This document shows positions 18,032 to 29,810 of a DNA stretch of 64,000 nucleotides, piece by piece. Location: positions 37,980-101,979 of the forward strand of contig JAJZTF010000011.1 of the NCBI GenBank assembly GCA_021821945.1. The letters run 5' to 3'. Each line of letters opens with the position of its first letter. Position 1 is the first letter of the stretch. Both the position numbers and the translations under genes were made by a program. Source of the stretch: Pseudomonadota bacterium (lineage in GTDB: Bacteria > Pseudomonadota > Gammaproteobacteria > Burkholderiales > Gallionellaceae). The notes under the pieces are model-generated. The model did no database searches. It was not told the DNA's origin and worked only from the letters and a program-made list of their open reading frames with translations.

Positions 18032-18628
18032 ATGATGAGATTGTATTCGGGGACGGTTTGCCCCTACAGCCATCGGTGTCGTATCGTTTTGTACGAAAAG
18101 GGCATGGATTTCGAGATTATCGATGTGGACCAGATGGACAAGTCCGAAGATGTCGCGGCGATCAATCCGTACAACAAAGTCCCTGTTCTGGTAGAGCGCG
18201 ACCTGATTCTGACCGAGGCAAACATCATCAACGAATACATAGACGAGCGTTTCCCTCATCCCCAGCTGATGCCCGCCGATCCTGTGATGCGCGGGCGCGC
18301 CAGGCTTTTCCTGCACCGCTTCGAGCAGGAGCTCTACAGCAACGTGAATCTCATCCAGCAGGGCGGCAAGACGCCCGAGAAGGCCCGGGCCATCATCAAG
18401 GACAACCTTCTGCAGCTCTCGCAGATACTGTCGAAGCAGAAGTACCTTCTGGGGAACGAGTTTTCCATGCTGGACGTGGCGGTCGCCCCCCTGCTGTGGC
18501 GGCTCGACCATTATGGCATACAGATGGGCAAGGATGCCGCTCCCCTGATGAAGTATGCGGAGAGGCTGTTTGCGCGGCAGGGCTTCATCGATTCCCTGAC
18601 ACCTGCGGAAAGAGCGATGCGCAAGTGA
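18032..18628 (+). CDS. sspA: stringent starvation protein A
   Basis: A 198-residue glutathione-S-transferase-fold protein. CPYSHRCRIVLYEKG opens the thioredoxin-like domain and a helical C-terminal domain follows. SspA binds RNA polymerase and modulates transcription under stress. It follows actF by seven bases. In many Betaproteobacteria the same gene follows petC. It overlaps sspB by four bases. Confidence 0.93.
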   Translation: MMRLYSGTVCPYSHRCRIVLYEKGMDFEIIDVDQMDKSEDVAAINPYNKVPVLVERDLILTEANIINEYIDERFPHPQLMPADPVMRGRARLFLHRFEQELYSNVNLIQQGGKTPEKARAIIKDNLLQLSQILSKQKYLLGNEFSMLDVAVAPLLWRLDHYGIQMGKDAAPLMKYAERLFARQGFIDSLTPAERAMRK

Positions 18629-19002
18629 ACGACCTGTCCACCAGACCCTATCTGATACGCGCGATATACGAATGGTGCATAGACGGAGGGCATACGCCCT
18701 ACCTTGCGGTGCGGGTCAACGAGCAGACGGAAGTGCCCGCGTCGTACGTCAAGGATGGGGAGATCGTGCTGAACGTCAGCCCGACAGCGGTCCGCGGACT
18801 GGAGATGGGCAATGAGTGGATATCCTTCAGCGGCCGGTTTGGCGGCGTTTCCTTCGACATCCTGGTGCCGGTGGGTGCCGTGATCGGGATTTTCTCGAAA
18901 GAGACGGGGCAGGGTCTTGTGTTTCAGCCTGCCGATTCCGCACCTGAGCCTACACCACCGGAAACAAAGCCGGCCAAGCCGCAGTTGAAGCTGATCAAAT
19001 GA
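18625..19002 (+). CDS. sspB: ClpXP protease specificity-enhancing factor
   Basis: A 125-residue SspB that delivers ssrA-tagged proteins to ClpXP. The folded domain (PYLIRAIYEWCIDGGHTPYL through about residue 95) is followed by a flexible Pro-rich linker and a short basic tail ending KLIK, like the ClpX-binding tail of known SspB. The start is GTG at 18625, overlapping the sspA stop (GTGA); the longer open frame upstream is antisense-like noise in sspA. Confidence 0.93.
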   Translation: MNDLSTRPYLIRAIYEWCIDGGHTPYLAVRVNEQTEVPASYVKDGEIVLNVSPTAVRGLEMGNEWISFSGRFGGVSFDILVPVGAVIGIFSKETGQGLVFQPADSAPEPTPPETKPAKPQLKLIK

Positions 19003-19003
19003 A

Positions 19004-19030
19004 GAAAGCTGCTATATGCGGCTTTTTTTA
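19004..19030 (+). terminator. intrinsic terminator after sspB
   Basis: AAAGCTGC and GCGGCTTT form a hairpin around TATAT, followed by a run of T. It separates sspB from the convergent rpoH and, because A-rich sequence precedes the stem, may serve both strands. Confidence 0.75.
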
Positions 19031-19031
19031 A

Positions 19032-19880
19032 TCAGGCTGCCGAGAGGGCGGCGTGCATCTTGCTCATCGCCTTCTGTTCTATCTGGCGTATGCGCTCGGC
19101 CGACACGTTGAATTCGGCGGCAAGTTCATGCAGCGTCGCGCTGCTGTCCTCGTTCAGCCAGCGCGCCTCCACGATGCGCCTGCTGCGTTCGTCCAGGCTG
19201 GACAAGGCCTTGGACAGCCCTGCGCTGCGCAGGTGGTCGTTTTCCGAAGTCTCGAGCACATTCGACGGCTCATGCTCTGGGCTGTCGGCAAGATACTGTA
19301 TCGGCGCGTAATCCTCGTCATCGCCGGATCCCGAAGGCTCGAGCCCCATCTCATGCCCTGCAAATCTCGCCTCCATTTCGGCGACATCCTGCTCGCTCAC
19401 GTTGAGCTGTGCGGCGATTTCCTTGATCTGCTGCGGCTTCAGCGATTCCAGGTCGCGCTTCAGGCTGCGCAGGTTGAAGAAAAGCTTGCGCTGCGCCTTG
19501 GTGGTGGCAATCTTGACCAGACGCCAGTTGCGCACGACGAATTCGTTGATTTCCGCGCGTATCCAGTGAACCGCAAAGGAAACAAGGCGCACGCCGAAGT
19601 CGGGGTCGTAATGCTTGACCGCCTTCATCAGGCCGATATTGCCTTCCTGGATCAAATCCGCCTGGGGAAGGCCGTAGCCGGCATAGCCTCTCGCAACGCT
19701 GACGACCACGCGCAAATGGGAAAGGACCAGCTGGCGCGCGGCGTCGAGATCGTTCTCGTCGCGGAAGCGCACGGCGAGGGCGTGTTCCTCTTCCGGCGAC
19801 AGCACGGCATAGCGTTTGACCTGGCTGATGTAGCTGTCAAGACTGCCTAAGGCAGAAGGCATGGGAAGGCTGTAATCCAT
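19032..19880 (-). CDS. rpoH: heat-shock sigma factor RpoH (sigma-32)
   Basis: A 282-residue sigma-70-family factor. Region 2 contains LSHLRVVVSVARGYAGYGLP and DLIQEGNIGLMKAVKHYDP; the RpoH-box region has KLFFNLRSLKR; region 4.2 (TLHELAAEFNVSAERIRQIE) is at the C terminus. It directs transcription of chaperone and protease genes. An AGGAG site precedes the ATG. Confidence 0.96.
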   Translation of the reverse strand: MDYSLPMPSALGSLDSYISQVKRYAVLSPEEEHALAVRFRDENDLDAARQLVLSHLRVVVSVARGYAGYGLPQADLIQEGNIGLMKAVKHYDPDFGVRLVSFAVHWIRAEINEFVVRNWRLVKIATTKAQRKLFFNLRSLKRDLESLKPQQIKEIAAQLNVSEQDVAEMEARFAGHEMGLEPSGSGDDEDYAPIQYLADSPEHEPSNVLETSENDHLRSAGLSKALSSLDERSRRIVEARWLNEDSSATLHELAAEFNVSAERIRQIEQKAMSKMHAALSAA

Positions 19881-19953
19881 GATCGTAATCTCCTAGAGAA
19901 TTCTATACGCTAAGAGCCCTGAAACCGAATTAGGTTCATTCTGAAATGCCGTA

Positions 19954-19978
19954 CCCTTGCAAGCGCCGCTTGCAAGGG
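19954..19978. repeat. perfect 12-bp inverted repeat between rpoH and a small membrane-protein gene
   Basis: CCCTTGCAAGCG (19954-19965) and CGCTTGCAAGGG (19967-19978) are exact reverse complements with one base between them. It lies 19 bp after the small gene's stop and about 75 bp upstream of rpoH, both on the minus strand. No T-run follows on the minus strand. It may be a Rho-independent-like stop, an RNA-stabilising stem or a protein site. Confidence 0.6.
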
Positions 19979-19997
19979 CGGGCGGATTCCGGCTTGA

Positions 19998-20186
19998 TTA
20001 AGCGTGATCCTTGGGCAGCGAGCATTCCGAGTTCATCACCTTGCCGGCGGCCATGCCGCCAACCCAGATGCTGAGGATGACGCAGATGATGCCCAGTTCC
20101 TTGCTCAGGAAAAATCCGCCGACTATCCAAAGTGCAACGGCAAACAAAATGGGCAATACGAGCGACTTGCAACCTGGTTTTTCCAT
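19998..20186 (-). CDS. small membrane protein, 62 residues
   Basis: Two hydrophobic helices (about residues 8-25 and 30-48) with a short basic N terminus (MEKPGCKS) and a polar tail ending SECSLPKDHA. An AAGGAAAAG ribosome site precedes the ATG, which supports expression. No family was recognised. It stands alone between rpoH and ftsX, all on the minus strand. Confidence 0.6.
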   Translation of the reverse strand: MEKPGCKSLVLPILFAVALWIVGGFFLSKELGIICVILSIWVGGMAAGKVMNSECSLPKDHA

Positions 20187-20252
20187 GATCTTTTCCTTGT
20201 GTCTATTTACGCGCGTATTATGCCACTGTTGTGAGCCGCCGTGTCAAGGCTT

Positions 20253-21161
20253 TCAGCGCGGCTCTATTTCGGACAGGTGACGCGCGACAGAAAGCCATGC
20301 CCCCATCAGTCCCAGATAAAGCGAGAACAGCATGAGCGTCAGGCTGTCTCCCAGGCTCAAGGGATGAAGGATGAAATCGCTGCCATAGAGGTGGGACAGG
20401 GTCGCGATCGGTTTTTTCAGCAGATGCATCCCCAGCGCGATGATGATCCATGCGGTGATGCCGCCCAGTATGCCCTGCACCGCGCCAAAATAAAGGAAGG
20501 GCCGGCGCACGAAGGAATTGGTGGCGCCTATCAGTTTGGCGACCTGAATCTCGTCCTTCTGGGTCATGATCTGGAGGCGTATCGTGTTGAAGGTGATTGC
20601 GATCAGGGCCAGGCTCAGGAGGACTGCGAGTATCAGGACCAGGATGCGAGCAAATTCGAGTATCGCCTCGAGCTTGTATACCCATGCGGTGTCGAGCTGG
20701 GCAATATCGACATGGGGTAGTTTCTGCAGCTCGCTGCGCAGGGCGTCGAGCTCCCGGGCGTGAGTTGTTCTGGGCGAGACCACGAAAGCGTCGGGCAGAG
20801 GGTTGTTCTCGAGGCCAGCGATGACATCGGAAAGGCCATTGCTCTGGACGAGATTTTTCAGCGCATCCGCCCGTGGAATGAATGTGATCCTGCCGATGGC
20901 GGGGTTTTGTGCAAGCTGCCTCCTTAAAGATGCGATGTCTTCGCTGCCCGCATCCATGGTCAGGAAAAGGCTGATCTCCGAACTCGAGGATGCCTGTGAG
21001 AGCACGCCCTGCGCGTTTTGCAGCAGCGCATACAGGCCTGCCGGAAGGCTCAGCGCGATGCCGATCACGACGATGTTGAGGATGCCTGAAAGCGGTGCTG
21101 AAAACATCCGGCGCAGGGTGCTTTTGATGACGCGGAGATGCTGGGAAAATGCGCTCATCAT
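20253..21161 (-). CDS. ftsX: cell-division ABC transporter permease FtsX
   Basis: A 302-residue permease-like protein. One membrane helix near residue 25-45 is followed by a periplasmic domain and three C-terminal helices (ILVLILAVLLSLALIAITFN; the conserved KLIGATNSFVRRPF). With FtsE it activates peptidoglycan hydrolases at the septum. The start is placed at the ATG overlapping the ftsE stop; the frame remains open upstream inside ftsE. Confidence 0.94.
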   Translation of the reverse strand: MMSAFSQHLRVIKSTLRRMFSAPLSGILNIVVIGIALSLPAGLYALLQNAQGVLSQASSSSEISLFLTMDAGSEDIASLRRQLAQNPAIGRITFIPRADALKNLVQSNGLSDVIAGLENNPLPDAFVVSPRTTHARELDALRSELQKLPHVDIAQLDTAWVYKLEAILEFARILVLILAVLLSLALIAITFNTIRLQIMTQKDEIQVAKLIGATNSFVRRPFLYFGAVQGILGGITAWIIIALGMHLLKKPIATLSHLYGSDFILHPLSLGDSLTLMLFSLYLGLMGAWLSVARHLSEIEPR

Positions 21162-21829
21162 GGCATCCCCTCTTTGCCGGGCGCCGTCTGGATTTCGCCT
21201 TGCCTGAGATTGATCGTGCGCGCGTTCTTGAGCACGCCCGCATCGTGAGTGGAGATCAGCAGGGTCGCTCCCACCTGATGGAACGAGTCGAATATCTTCA
21301 TGATCTCCTGCGCGTATTCGGCATCCAGGTTGCCTGTGGGTTCGTCTGCGAGCAGGATGGAAGGGCGGTTTACGATGGCGCGGGCGATGCAGAGGCGCTG
21401 CTGTTCGCCGCCTGAAAGGGCGATGGGGTTCGCCTTCTCTCGGCCGAGAAGACCTACCTTGTCCAGCGCCGCGCGCACGCGCTTTCCCGTCTCCCTGTGG
21501 TCGAAGCCGCATATCTCCAGCGGAAGCTGCACGTTGTCGAACACGCTGCGGTCAAACAGCAGCTTGTGGTCCTGGAAGATCATGCCGATGTTCCTGCGAA
21601 GATAGGGCAGGGCTGCGCTTTTGAGCGCGCTGACGTTCTGGTTGTTGACGAGGACCGAGCCCGAATTGGGCCTCTCTATCGCGGCGATCAGCTTCAGCAG
21701 CGTGCTCTTCCCGGCGCCCGAATGCCCCGTCAGGAAAGCCATCTCTCCCTTTGCAAGTTCGAAGGTCACGTTCTTCAGGGCTTCGAAGCCGCCCGGATAG
21801 CGCTTGTTCACCTGGTTGAACGAGATCAT
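21158..21829 (-). CDS. ftsE: cell-division ATP-binding protein FtsE
   Basis: A 223-residue ABC ATPase. Walker A is GHSGAGKST, the signature is LSGGEQQRLCIARA and Walker B is ILLADEPTGNLD. It overlaps ftsX and ftsY by four bases on either side, forming the conserved ftsYEX operon. Confidence 0.96.
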   Translation of the reverse strand: MISFNQVNKRYPGGFEALKNVTFELAKGEMAFLTGHSGAGKSTLLKLIAAIERPNSGSVLVNNQNVSALKSAALPYLRRNIGMIFQDHKLLFDRSVFDNVQLPLEICGFDHRETGKRVRAALDKVGLLGREKANPIALSGGEQQRLCIARAIVNRPSILLADEPTGNLDAEYAQEIMKIFDSFHQVGATLLISTHDAGVLKNARTINLRQGEIQTAPGKEGMP

Positions 21830-22779
21830 GCAGGCTCTCCGAGCAGTGCGCCAACGAACTCCTCGGCGACGAAGGGCCGCAGGTCATCAAGCCCTTCGCC
21901 CACGCCGATGAAGCGCACGGGTATGGGATGATTGCGCGCAATCGCCGCGATCACGCCGCCCTTGGCCGTTCCATCGAGCTTTGTGAGTATCAGGCCGGTC
22001 ACGCCAAGCGCGGTGTCGAACGCCTTCACTTGGCTCAGCGCGTTCTGCCCGGTGTTGGCATCCAGCACCAGCAGCACTTCATGAGGGGCGTCGGGCAGGG
22101 CTTTTCCTATGACGCGCTTTACCTTCTTGATCTCTTCCATCAGGTGAGCCTGGGTGGTCAGTCTCCCGGCGGTGTCGGCAAGCACGACGTCTATGCCCCT
22201 GGCTTCCGCCGCATGGACTGCATCGAAAATCACGGCGGCCGAATCACCGCTTTGCTGTGCGATCACCGTGACATCGTTGCGCTCCCCCCAGGTCATGAGC
22301 TGTTCGCGGGCGGCCGCGCGAAAGGTGTCCCCGGCTGCGAGCAGAACGGAAAGCCCCTGGGATTGCAGATATTTCGCAAGCTTTCCGATGGAGGTGGTCT
22401 TTCCTGCGCCATTGACGCCGACCATCATGATCACGAAGGGTTTGTGGTCATTTGGCTTGAGCGGTACGGCAAGCGGTTTCAGCAGCTTCACCAGACAATG
22501 GGCAAGCGCCTCCCTGAGTTCGCCGGCCTCTGACAGTTTCTGTTCCCTGACCTGGCGCTTCAAATCGGCAAGCAGGGAATGGGTTGCCTCCATGCCGACG
22601 TCCGCGGTGATCAGTATCGTTTCAAGCTCCTCGTAGAGCTCTTCGTCTATCCTTCCTCCTCTGCCAAAAAGCTCGGAGAGCTGGCTGCCGGTCCGCGCGA
22701 GGCCGGACCTGAGTCGCGCCATCCAGCCTTCGGCGGGTTTTTCGCCGGTCTTTTCACTCTTCTTCAAAAAACTAAACAT
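21826..22779 (-). CDS. ftsY: signal recognition particle receptor FtsY
   Basis: A 317-residue SRP GTPase with a short acidic/basic N-terminal region, the helical N domain and the G domain. Landmarks are GVNGAGKTTSIGKLA (G1), DTAGRL (G3) and TKLDGTAKGG (G4). It docks ribosome-SRP complexes at the membrane. The acidic A domain is short compared with E. coli FtsY. Confidence 0.96.
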   Translation of the reverse strand: MFSFLKKSEKTGEKPAEGWMARLRSGLARTGSQLSELFGRGGRIDEELYEELETILITADVGMEATHSLLADLKRQVREQKLSEAGELREALAHCLVKLLKPLAVPLKPNDHKPFVIMMVGVNGAGKTTSIGKLAKYLQSQGLSVLLAAGDTFRAAAREQLMTWGERNDVTVIAQQSGDSAAVIFDAVHAAEARGIDVVLADTAGRLTTQAHLMEEIKKVKRVIGKALPDAPHEVLLVLDANTGQNALSQVKAFDTALGVTGLILTKLDGTAKGGVIAAIARNHPIPVRFIGVGEGLDDLRPFVAEEFVGALLGEPA

Positions 22780-22878
22780 CTTGGATGCATTCCGGTAGTT
22801 GGGGCATAATAGGCGAGGTCACATCATGTGGCCATTTTCGCTATTTTAAGCCGATTGGGCGCGCCGAGGTTAGGGATT

Positions 22879-24243
22879 ATGCGGATATATCTGTATTGTT
22901 TTGCATTGCTGGTATTCGGTATTCAACAGGCGGGTGCGGCCGAGGTGTTCGAGCAGACCCTGGCAAACGGCCTGAAGGTTGTCGTCAAGGAGGACCACAG
23001 GGCGCCGGTCGTGGTTCAGCAGGTCTGGTACAAGGCCGGAAGCATGGACGAGGTGACCGGCAAGACGGGAGTGGCGCACGCTCTGGAGCACATGATGTTC
23101 AAGGGGACGAAGCGCGTGCCTGCAGGCGAGTTCTCGCGCCTCATCGCCGCTGCGGGCGGTCGCGAGAATGCGTTCACCAGCGATGACTATACCGCCTATT
23201 TCCAGCAGCTCGAAAAATCCAGACTGCCGCTGGCGATGAAGCTCGAGTCGGACAGGATGCAGAATCTGAATCTCTCCGAAAAGGAATTTTCCAAGGAGAT
23301 CAGGGTCGTGATGGAAGAGCGGCGCATGCGCACGGACGATGATCCTCATGCCCTGCTCCAGGAGAAGATGATGTCGGTGTTCTATGAGGAGCATCCCTAC
23401 CGGCATCCCGTGATCGGCTGGATGAACGACCTCGAGCATCTGACGGTGAACGATGTAAGAGACTGGTACAAAAAATGGTATGCGCCCAACAATGCTACGC
23501 TCGTGGTCGCAGGCGATGTCGACCACGATGCCGTTTTTGCACTGGCAAAGCGCTACTACGGTCCCATCCGGAAAAGAACCGTGCCGCCGCACAGAAACTA
23601 CATAGAGCCCCCGCAGGTCGGCATCAAGCGCATGGTGGTGAAGGCGCCGGCCGAGCTTCCTCTTCTGGTGATGGGCTACCATGCGCCCAACGTCGTCGAC
23701 CCGCTGCGCGACTGGCAGCCTTATGCGCTCGAGATGCTGGCGGGCGTGCTGAGCGGAAACGATTCGGCGCGATTGAACAAGCATCTGGTTCGCGAACAGC
23801 AGATCGCGAGCGATGTGAGCGCCGGATATGATGCGACTTCACGCGGACCTGCGGTATTCACGCTGGAGGCAACCCCAAGCGAAGGCAAGACGGCTGCCGA
23901 TGTCGAGGCGGCGCTGCGCCGTGAAATCTCGGCGATCGTCAGGGACGGCGTGAGCCAAGAGGAGCTTAAGCGCGTGAAGGCGCAGGTCATGGCTGCCGAA
24001 GTTTACAAGCTCGATTCCGTTTTCTACCAGGCGATGCAGATAGGCCAGATGGAGAGCATAGGGCTGGGCCAGCAGGCCATTCCCCTGATGCTGGACAAGC
24101 TCGAGGCGGTGACGGCTGAACAGGTGAAGGAGGTCGCAAGCATGCTCTTGAAGGATGACAACCTGACCGTCGCAGTGCTCGACCCACAGCCGCTTTCTGG
24201 AAAGCCCAGGCATCAAACCGGAGATTCAAGCCATGTCCGCTAA
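22879..24243 (+). CDS. M16 zinc metallopeptidase, catalytic member
   Basis: A 454-residue exported peptidase: signal MRIYLYCFALLVFGIQQAGA, then the inverted zinc motif HALEH (His67, Glu70, His71) with a downstream glutamate in the usual helix. The second half is the non-catalytic M16C domain. It pairs with the next gene, overlapping by 11 bases, as in heterodimeric M16B enzymes. The substrate is unknown. Confidence 0.9.
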   Translation: MRIYLYCFALLVFGIQQAGAAEVFEQTLANGLKVVVKEDHRAPVVVQQVWYKAGSMDEVTGKTGVAHALEHMMFKGTKRVPAGEFSRLIAAAGGRENAFTSDDYTAYFQQLEKSRLPLAMKLESDRMQNLNLSEKEFSKEIRVVMEERRMRTDDDPHALLQEKMMSVFYEEHPYRHPVIGWMNDLEHLTVNDVRDWYKKWYAPNNATLVVAGDVDHDAVFALAKRYYGPIRKRTVPPHRNYIEPPQVGIKRMVVKAPAELPLLVMGYHAPNVVDPLRDWQPYALEMLAGVLSGNDSARLNKHLVREQQIASDVSAGYDATSRGPAVFTLEATPSEGKTAADVEAALRREISAIVRDGVSQEELKRVKAQVMAAEVYKLDSVFYQAMQIGQMESIGLGQQAIPLMLDKLEAVTAEQVKEVASMLLKDDNLTVAVLDPQPLSGKPRHQTGDSSHVR

Positions 24244-25543
24244 ACATTCTTTCTTGCTGGGCGCAGTCTTGACCTGCCTTGCGTCCGGTGCCGCCTTTGC
24301 GACGCCCAGTATCCAGCACTGGCAGAGCGCGAGCGGCTCCAAGGTGCTTTTCGTTGAGGACCGCGACATCCCGATGCTGGACGTGGCGGTGAGCGTGCCG
24401 GCGGGAAGCCGCTATGACAGCAAATCCGGGCTTGCCAGTATGACGCACGAGATGCTGGATCTGGGCGCCGGGGGGATGGACGAGAATGCCATTTCCGGCG
24501 GCATGGCGGACATGGGGGCAGAGCTCGACGGGAGCATCGATCAGGACATGGCAAGCGTCACTTTGCGCACCCTGAGCCATCCTGAGGAGCGCGACAAGGC
24601 GTTGGACATCATGGCAAAGGTGTTGCAGCACCCGACCTTTCCCGATGAGATCCTGTCACGCGAGAAGGCGCGCGTGATCGCCGCGCTGAAAGAAGACGAG
24701 ACCAAACCCGAGAGCATCGCGAGCCGGGCCTTCTATAAGGCGGTGTTCGGCAAGCATCCCTATGCGCTGCCGATTGCCGGGAATGTGGCGGGAGTCGGCG
24801 CGATCAGCGATCAGGATGTGAAGGAATTTTACCGCACCCACTACAATGCGGCCCGCGCAGTGGTGGCCATCATGGGGGACGTGACGGTCAAGGAAGCGCA
24901 TGAGATCGCGGACCGGCTGACGAAGGACCTTCCGGTGTCGGACGAGCCTCTTCCGATGCCTGCCGTGGACATGCAGATCAAGCCTGTGGAGGAGCGCATT
25001 CCCCATCCGGCCACGCAAAGCCATATCCTGATCGGCGCGCCCGGCATATCGCGCACGGATCCGGACTATTTCACGCTTTATGTCGGCAATTACATACTGG
25101 GCGGCGGAGGCTTCGTCTCGCGCCTGATGAACGAGGTGCGCGAAAAGCGCGGCCTGGCCTACAGTGTATACAGTTATTTCTTCCCGCTGGGCCAGCCGGG
25201 ACCCTTCCAGATCGGTCTGCAGACGAAGAAGGATCAGGCGGATGAGGCGTTGGCGCTGGTGCGCAAGACGCTGGACAAGTTCGTCGCAGAAGGTCCGACC
25301 GAAGACGAACTCAAAGCGGCGAAGCAGAACATCATAGGCGGATTTCCGCTGCGCATAGACAGCAACCGCAAGATACTCGGATATTTGAGCGTGATCGGGT
25401 TCTACGACCTGCCGCTCAACTATCTGGACGATTTCACAAGGCGCGTGGACAGCGTCACTGTGAGTCAAATAAAGGATGCGTTTGCACGACACATCCATCC
25501 TGACGCGATGGCGACGGTGATCGTCGGCGCGCCCGCCAAATGA
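24233..25543 (+). CDS. M16-family protein, non-catalytic partner
   Basis: A 436-residue exported protein with signal MSAKHSFLLGAVLTCLASGAAFA. The HxxEH motif is absent; the equivalent site reads MTHEMLDLG. The substrate-binding arginine/tyrosine region FVSRLMNEVREKRGLAYSVY is intact. This is the expected division between catalytic and binding subunits. The neighbours rsmD and coaD are a common betaproteobacterial arrangement. Confidence 0.9.
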   Translation: MSAKHSFLLGAVLTCLASGAAFATPSIQHWQSASGSKVLFVEDRDIPMLDVAVSVPAGSRYDSKSGLASMTHEMLDLGAGGMDENAISGGMADMGAELDGSIDQDMASVTLRTLSHPEERDKALDIMAKVLQHPTFPDEILSREKARVIAALKEDETKPESIASRAFYKAVFGKHPYALPIAGNVAGVGAISDQDVKEFYRTHYNAARAVVAIMGDVTVKEAHEIADRLTKDLPVSDEPLPMPAVDMQIKPVEERIPHPATQSHILIGAPGISRTDPDYFTLYVGNYILGGGGFVSRLMNEVREKRGLAYSVYSYFFPLGQPGPFQIGLQTKKDQADEALALVRKTLDKFVAEGPTEDELKAAKQNIIGGFPLRIDSNRKILGYLSVIGFYDLPLNYLDDFTRRVDSVTVSQIKDAFARHIHPDAMATVIVGAPAK

Positions 25544-25549
25544 TTTTCG

Positions 25550-26565
<1,016 letters not shown>

Positions 26566-26581
26566 TCTTGAACGGAGTTGA

Positions 26582-27639
<1,058 letters not shown>

Positions 27640-27694
27640 GGTGATTCCTCGGGTCGAAATGGGCATCTTAGCGCGAGATTGTTACATCAACTTT

Positions 27695-28495
27695 TCACTT
27701 CTGGCAATTCGGGCAGTAAAAGCTCGAGCGCTGCCCCTGTCTGATCTGTCTGATGGGCGTTCCGCATCGCCTGCAAGGCTCCCCGCTCCGGCCATAGACC
27801 CAGTGCTGCTGCTGGAAGTATCCGGGATTGCCGGATGCGTTGACGAAATCCCGGAGCGTGCTGCCTCCCGCATCGATTGCGGCCTTGAGCGTGGTTTTGA
27901 TGGACTCGGCCAGCTTCGCGCATCCTGCCAGACCCAGCTTGCGGCGCTCGGGTCTGATGCCTGCAAGAAAAAGCGCTTCGCTCGCATAGATGTTGCCCAC
28001 GCCCACGACCACATGGCCGTCCATGATGAGCTGCTTGATCGCAATGCTCCTGCTTTTGACTGCGCGGTGGAGATGACCGGCATCGAAAGATTCCAGAGGC
28101 TCCGGACCCAGCCTTGAGATCAGGGGGTGGTCTTCGATGGCTCCCTCGTGCCACAGTACTGCGCCAAAGCGGCGGGGATCGCAAAGGCGCATCAGCTTGC
28201 CGTTGTCTAGCAAGAGATCGAAGTGGTCGTGCTTTCCGGGCGGCGTGCCTTCCGGCAGGATGCGCAGGTTTCCGGACATGCCAAGGTGCAGGATCAGCGT
28301 GCCTGTATTGCACTTCAGCAGAAGGTATTTCGCGCGCCGACCGAGGCTCAGTATGGTCTGACCTGCCAGGGGCATGTCCTTCCGGACGGGCCAGCGCAGC
28401 CTGTCGTTGCGTATCTCGGCGCCATTGATCCTCGCGCCTACGAGATGGGGTTCCAGACCCCGCCTCGTCGTTTCAACCTCGGGCAGTTCAGGCAC
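27695..28495 (-). CDS. mutM: formamidopyrimidine-DNA glycosylase
   Basis: A 266-residue base-excision enzyme for 8-oxoguanine. The start is GTG at 28495, giving (M)[17 protein letters not shown]; the proline after the initiator is the catalytic nucleophile, Glu next. [10 protein letters not shown] and the C-terminal zinc finger CRRCGTPI ... FYCPNCQK are present. It overlaps the upstream gldG-like gene by eight bases on the same strand. Confidence 0.95.
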   Translation of the reverse strand: MPELPEVETTRRGLEPHLVGARINGAEIRNDRLRWPVRKDMPLAGQTILSLGRRAKYLLLKCNTGTLILHLGMSGNLRILPEGTPPGKHDHFDLLLDNGKLMRLCDPRRFGAVLWHEGAIEDHPLISRLGPEPLESFDAGHLHRAVKSRSIAIKQLIMDGHVVVGVGNIYASEALFLAGIRPERRKLGLAGCAKLAESIKTTLKAAIDAGGSTLRDFVNASGNPGYFQQQHWVYGRSGEPCRRCGTPIRQIRQGQRSSFYCPNCQK

Positions 28496-29807
28496 GGCGG
28501 CGAACCCACCACAGATAGATGCCGATGCCAAAGAGCACGAGCGGGATGACCACGAGGAATCCGACGCTGATCCCGGTGAGCTGGTTTTTGGACAGCGTGA
28601 GGTTGCTGTCACCCGCCTTGCGGGGCTGCAAGGCGATATGCCTGTCGTCGTGGGCCAGCCAGTTGATCATGTTGACCCCCAGATCCACGTTCCCGCCGTT
28701 TCCTGCAAAGCTGTTGGAGAGGAATGCGCCGTTGCCGACGACGACGATGCGCTGATCTGCCCCGTTGACCTCGTGCTCGGCTGCCAGCGCGAGGGTGAAA
28801 GGCCCGTGCTTGCCGGATTTCGAGTTCGGGGATTCGCTCAGCCAGCCGGTCTGTGCGACTTCCAGCAGAACTTGCCAGTGGTTTCCGTTCCACAGGAGCG
28901 GGCGCGCAGATGGGAATGCGGTGATCAGGTTGAAGCCGCTGGTGATCGGATGCTGCGTGTAGCTCGTGCCCAGCGCCCAGGTGTCTGGCGCATTCATGCT
29001 GGCGGCGGAAGGATCGATCACGATGCCGGGAGGCAGCTGCAGGTTCAGCTTTTCTGCGAGGCGCTCAAGGCCGTGCAGGGGTCCTGGGTCTATCAGCCAG
29101 AGCAGGTTCCCGCCGCGGTCCACATAGCGCAGTATTTTGTCCACTTCCCCGGGCATGAGGTCAGCCTGGGGTTGCGTGATCACCAGCATGCTGGCGTTCA
29201 TCGGCACATCCTGCGCGATGGCAAGGTTGAGGCTTGAGATCCTGAACCCGTTCTGCTTCAGTTTTGCGCCGAATATCAGGCCGAGATCGTAGTTGGCGCT
29301 GCCGTCGAGCCTGCGCTCTCCGTCCCCGTCGAGATACATCACGGTCTGGTTCGTCGCATGGGCGAGATGCAGCAGCGCGCCCGTCAGCGTCTCCTCGTTG
29401 ATCGTGGTCAGGTGTTCGTTACGGCCGGCATATTCGATCACCATTTCGCCGTTGAGCTGGATGTTCGCGGCGCGCGTCCTGTCGGGCTCCTTCTCGGGAT
29501 CCACGAATGTCAGCCTGATGTCCGGCTTGTAGCGCTGATACAGGGAGATGAAGTCCTTGATGATTTTGCGTATGTCGCCGAGATGCACGTCTTTGGTCGT
29601 GGCGTATACGGTGATGTCGACAGGACCGGAAAGCTGGCGCAGGGCGGAGATGCTTGCGGGCTCCAGGCTGTTTCCGGAATTGAAGGTGAGATCGCGTTCG
29701 ATCGGGTGGAGCGATGCGAGATAGCCAAGCCCCAGGGCTGCCGCCGTCAGCAAAAGGACGAAGACCAGGTTGCGCAGGGGATTGATGGCGTGAAGTTTGC
29801 GCGGCAT
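28488..29807 (-). CDS. GldG-like ABC-transporter auxiliary protein
   Basis: A 439-residue membrane-anchored protein: one N-terminal helix ([18 protein letters not shown]), a large extracytoplasmic domain of the GldG / uncharacterised ABC type ([19 protein letters not shown] [20 protein letters not shown]) and one C-terminal helix before WWVRRRA. It sits three bases after the permease gene and forms a three-gene exporter with the ATPase. GldAFG is tied to gliding in Bacteroidetes; in Proteobacteria the substrate is unknown. Confidence 0.8.
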   Translation of the reverse strand: MPRKLHAINPLRNLVFVLLLTAAALGLGYLASLHPIERDLTFNSGNSLEPASISALRQLSGPVDITVYATTKDVHLGDIRKIIKDFISLYQRYKPDIRLTFVDPEKEPDRTRAANIQLNGEMVIEYAGRNEHLTTINEETLTGALLHLAHATNQTVMYLDGDGERRLDGSANYDLGLIFGAKLKQNGFRISSLNLAIAQDVPMNASMLVITQPQADLMPGEVDKILRYVDRGGNLLWLIDPGPLHGLERLAEKLNLQLPPGIVIDPSAASMNAPDTWALGTSYTQHPITSGFNLITAFPSARPLLWNGNHWQVLLEVAQTGWLSESPNSKSGKHGPFTLALAAEHEVNGADQRIVVVGNGAFLSNSFAGNGGNVDLGVNMINWLAHDDRHIALQPRKAGDSNLTLSKNQLTGISVGFLVVIPLVLFGIGIYLWWVRRRA

Positions 29808-29810
29808 GGT

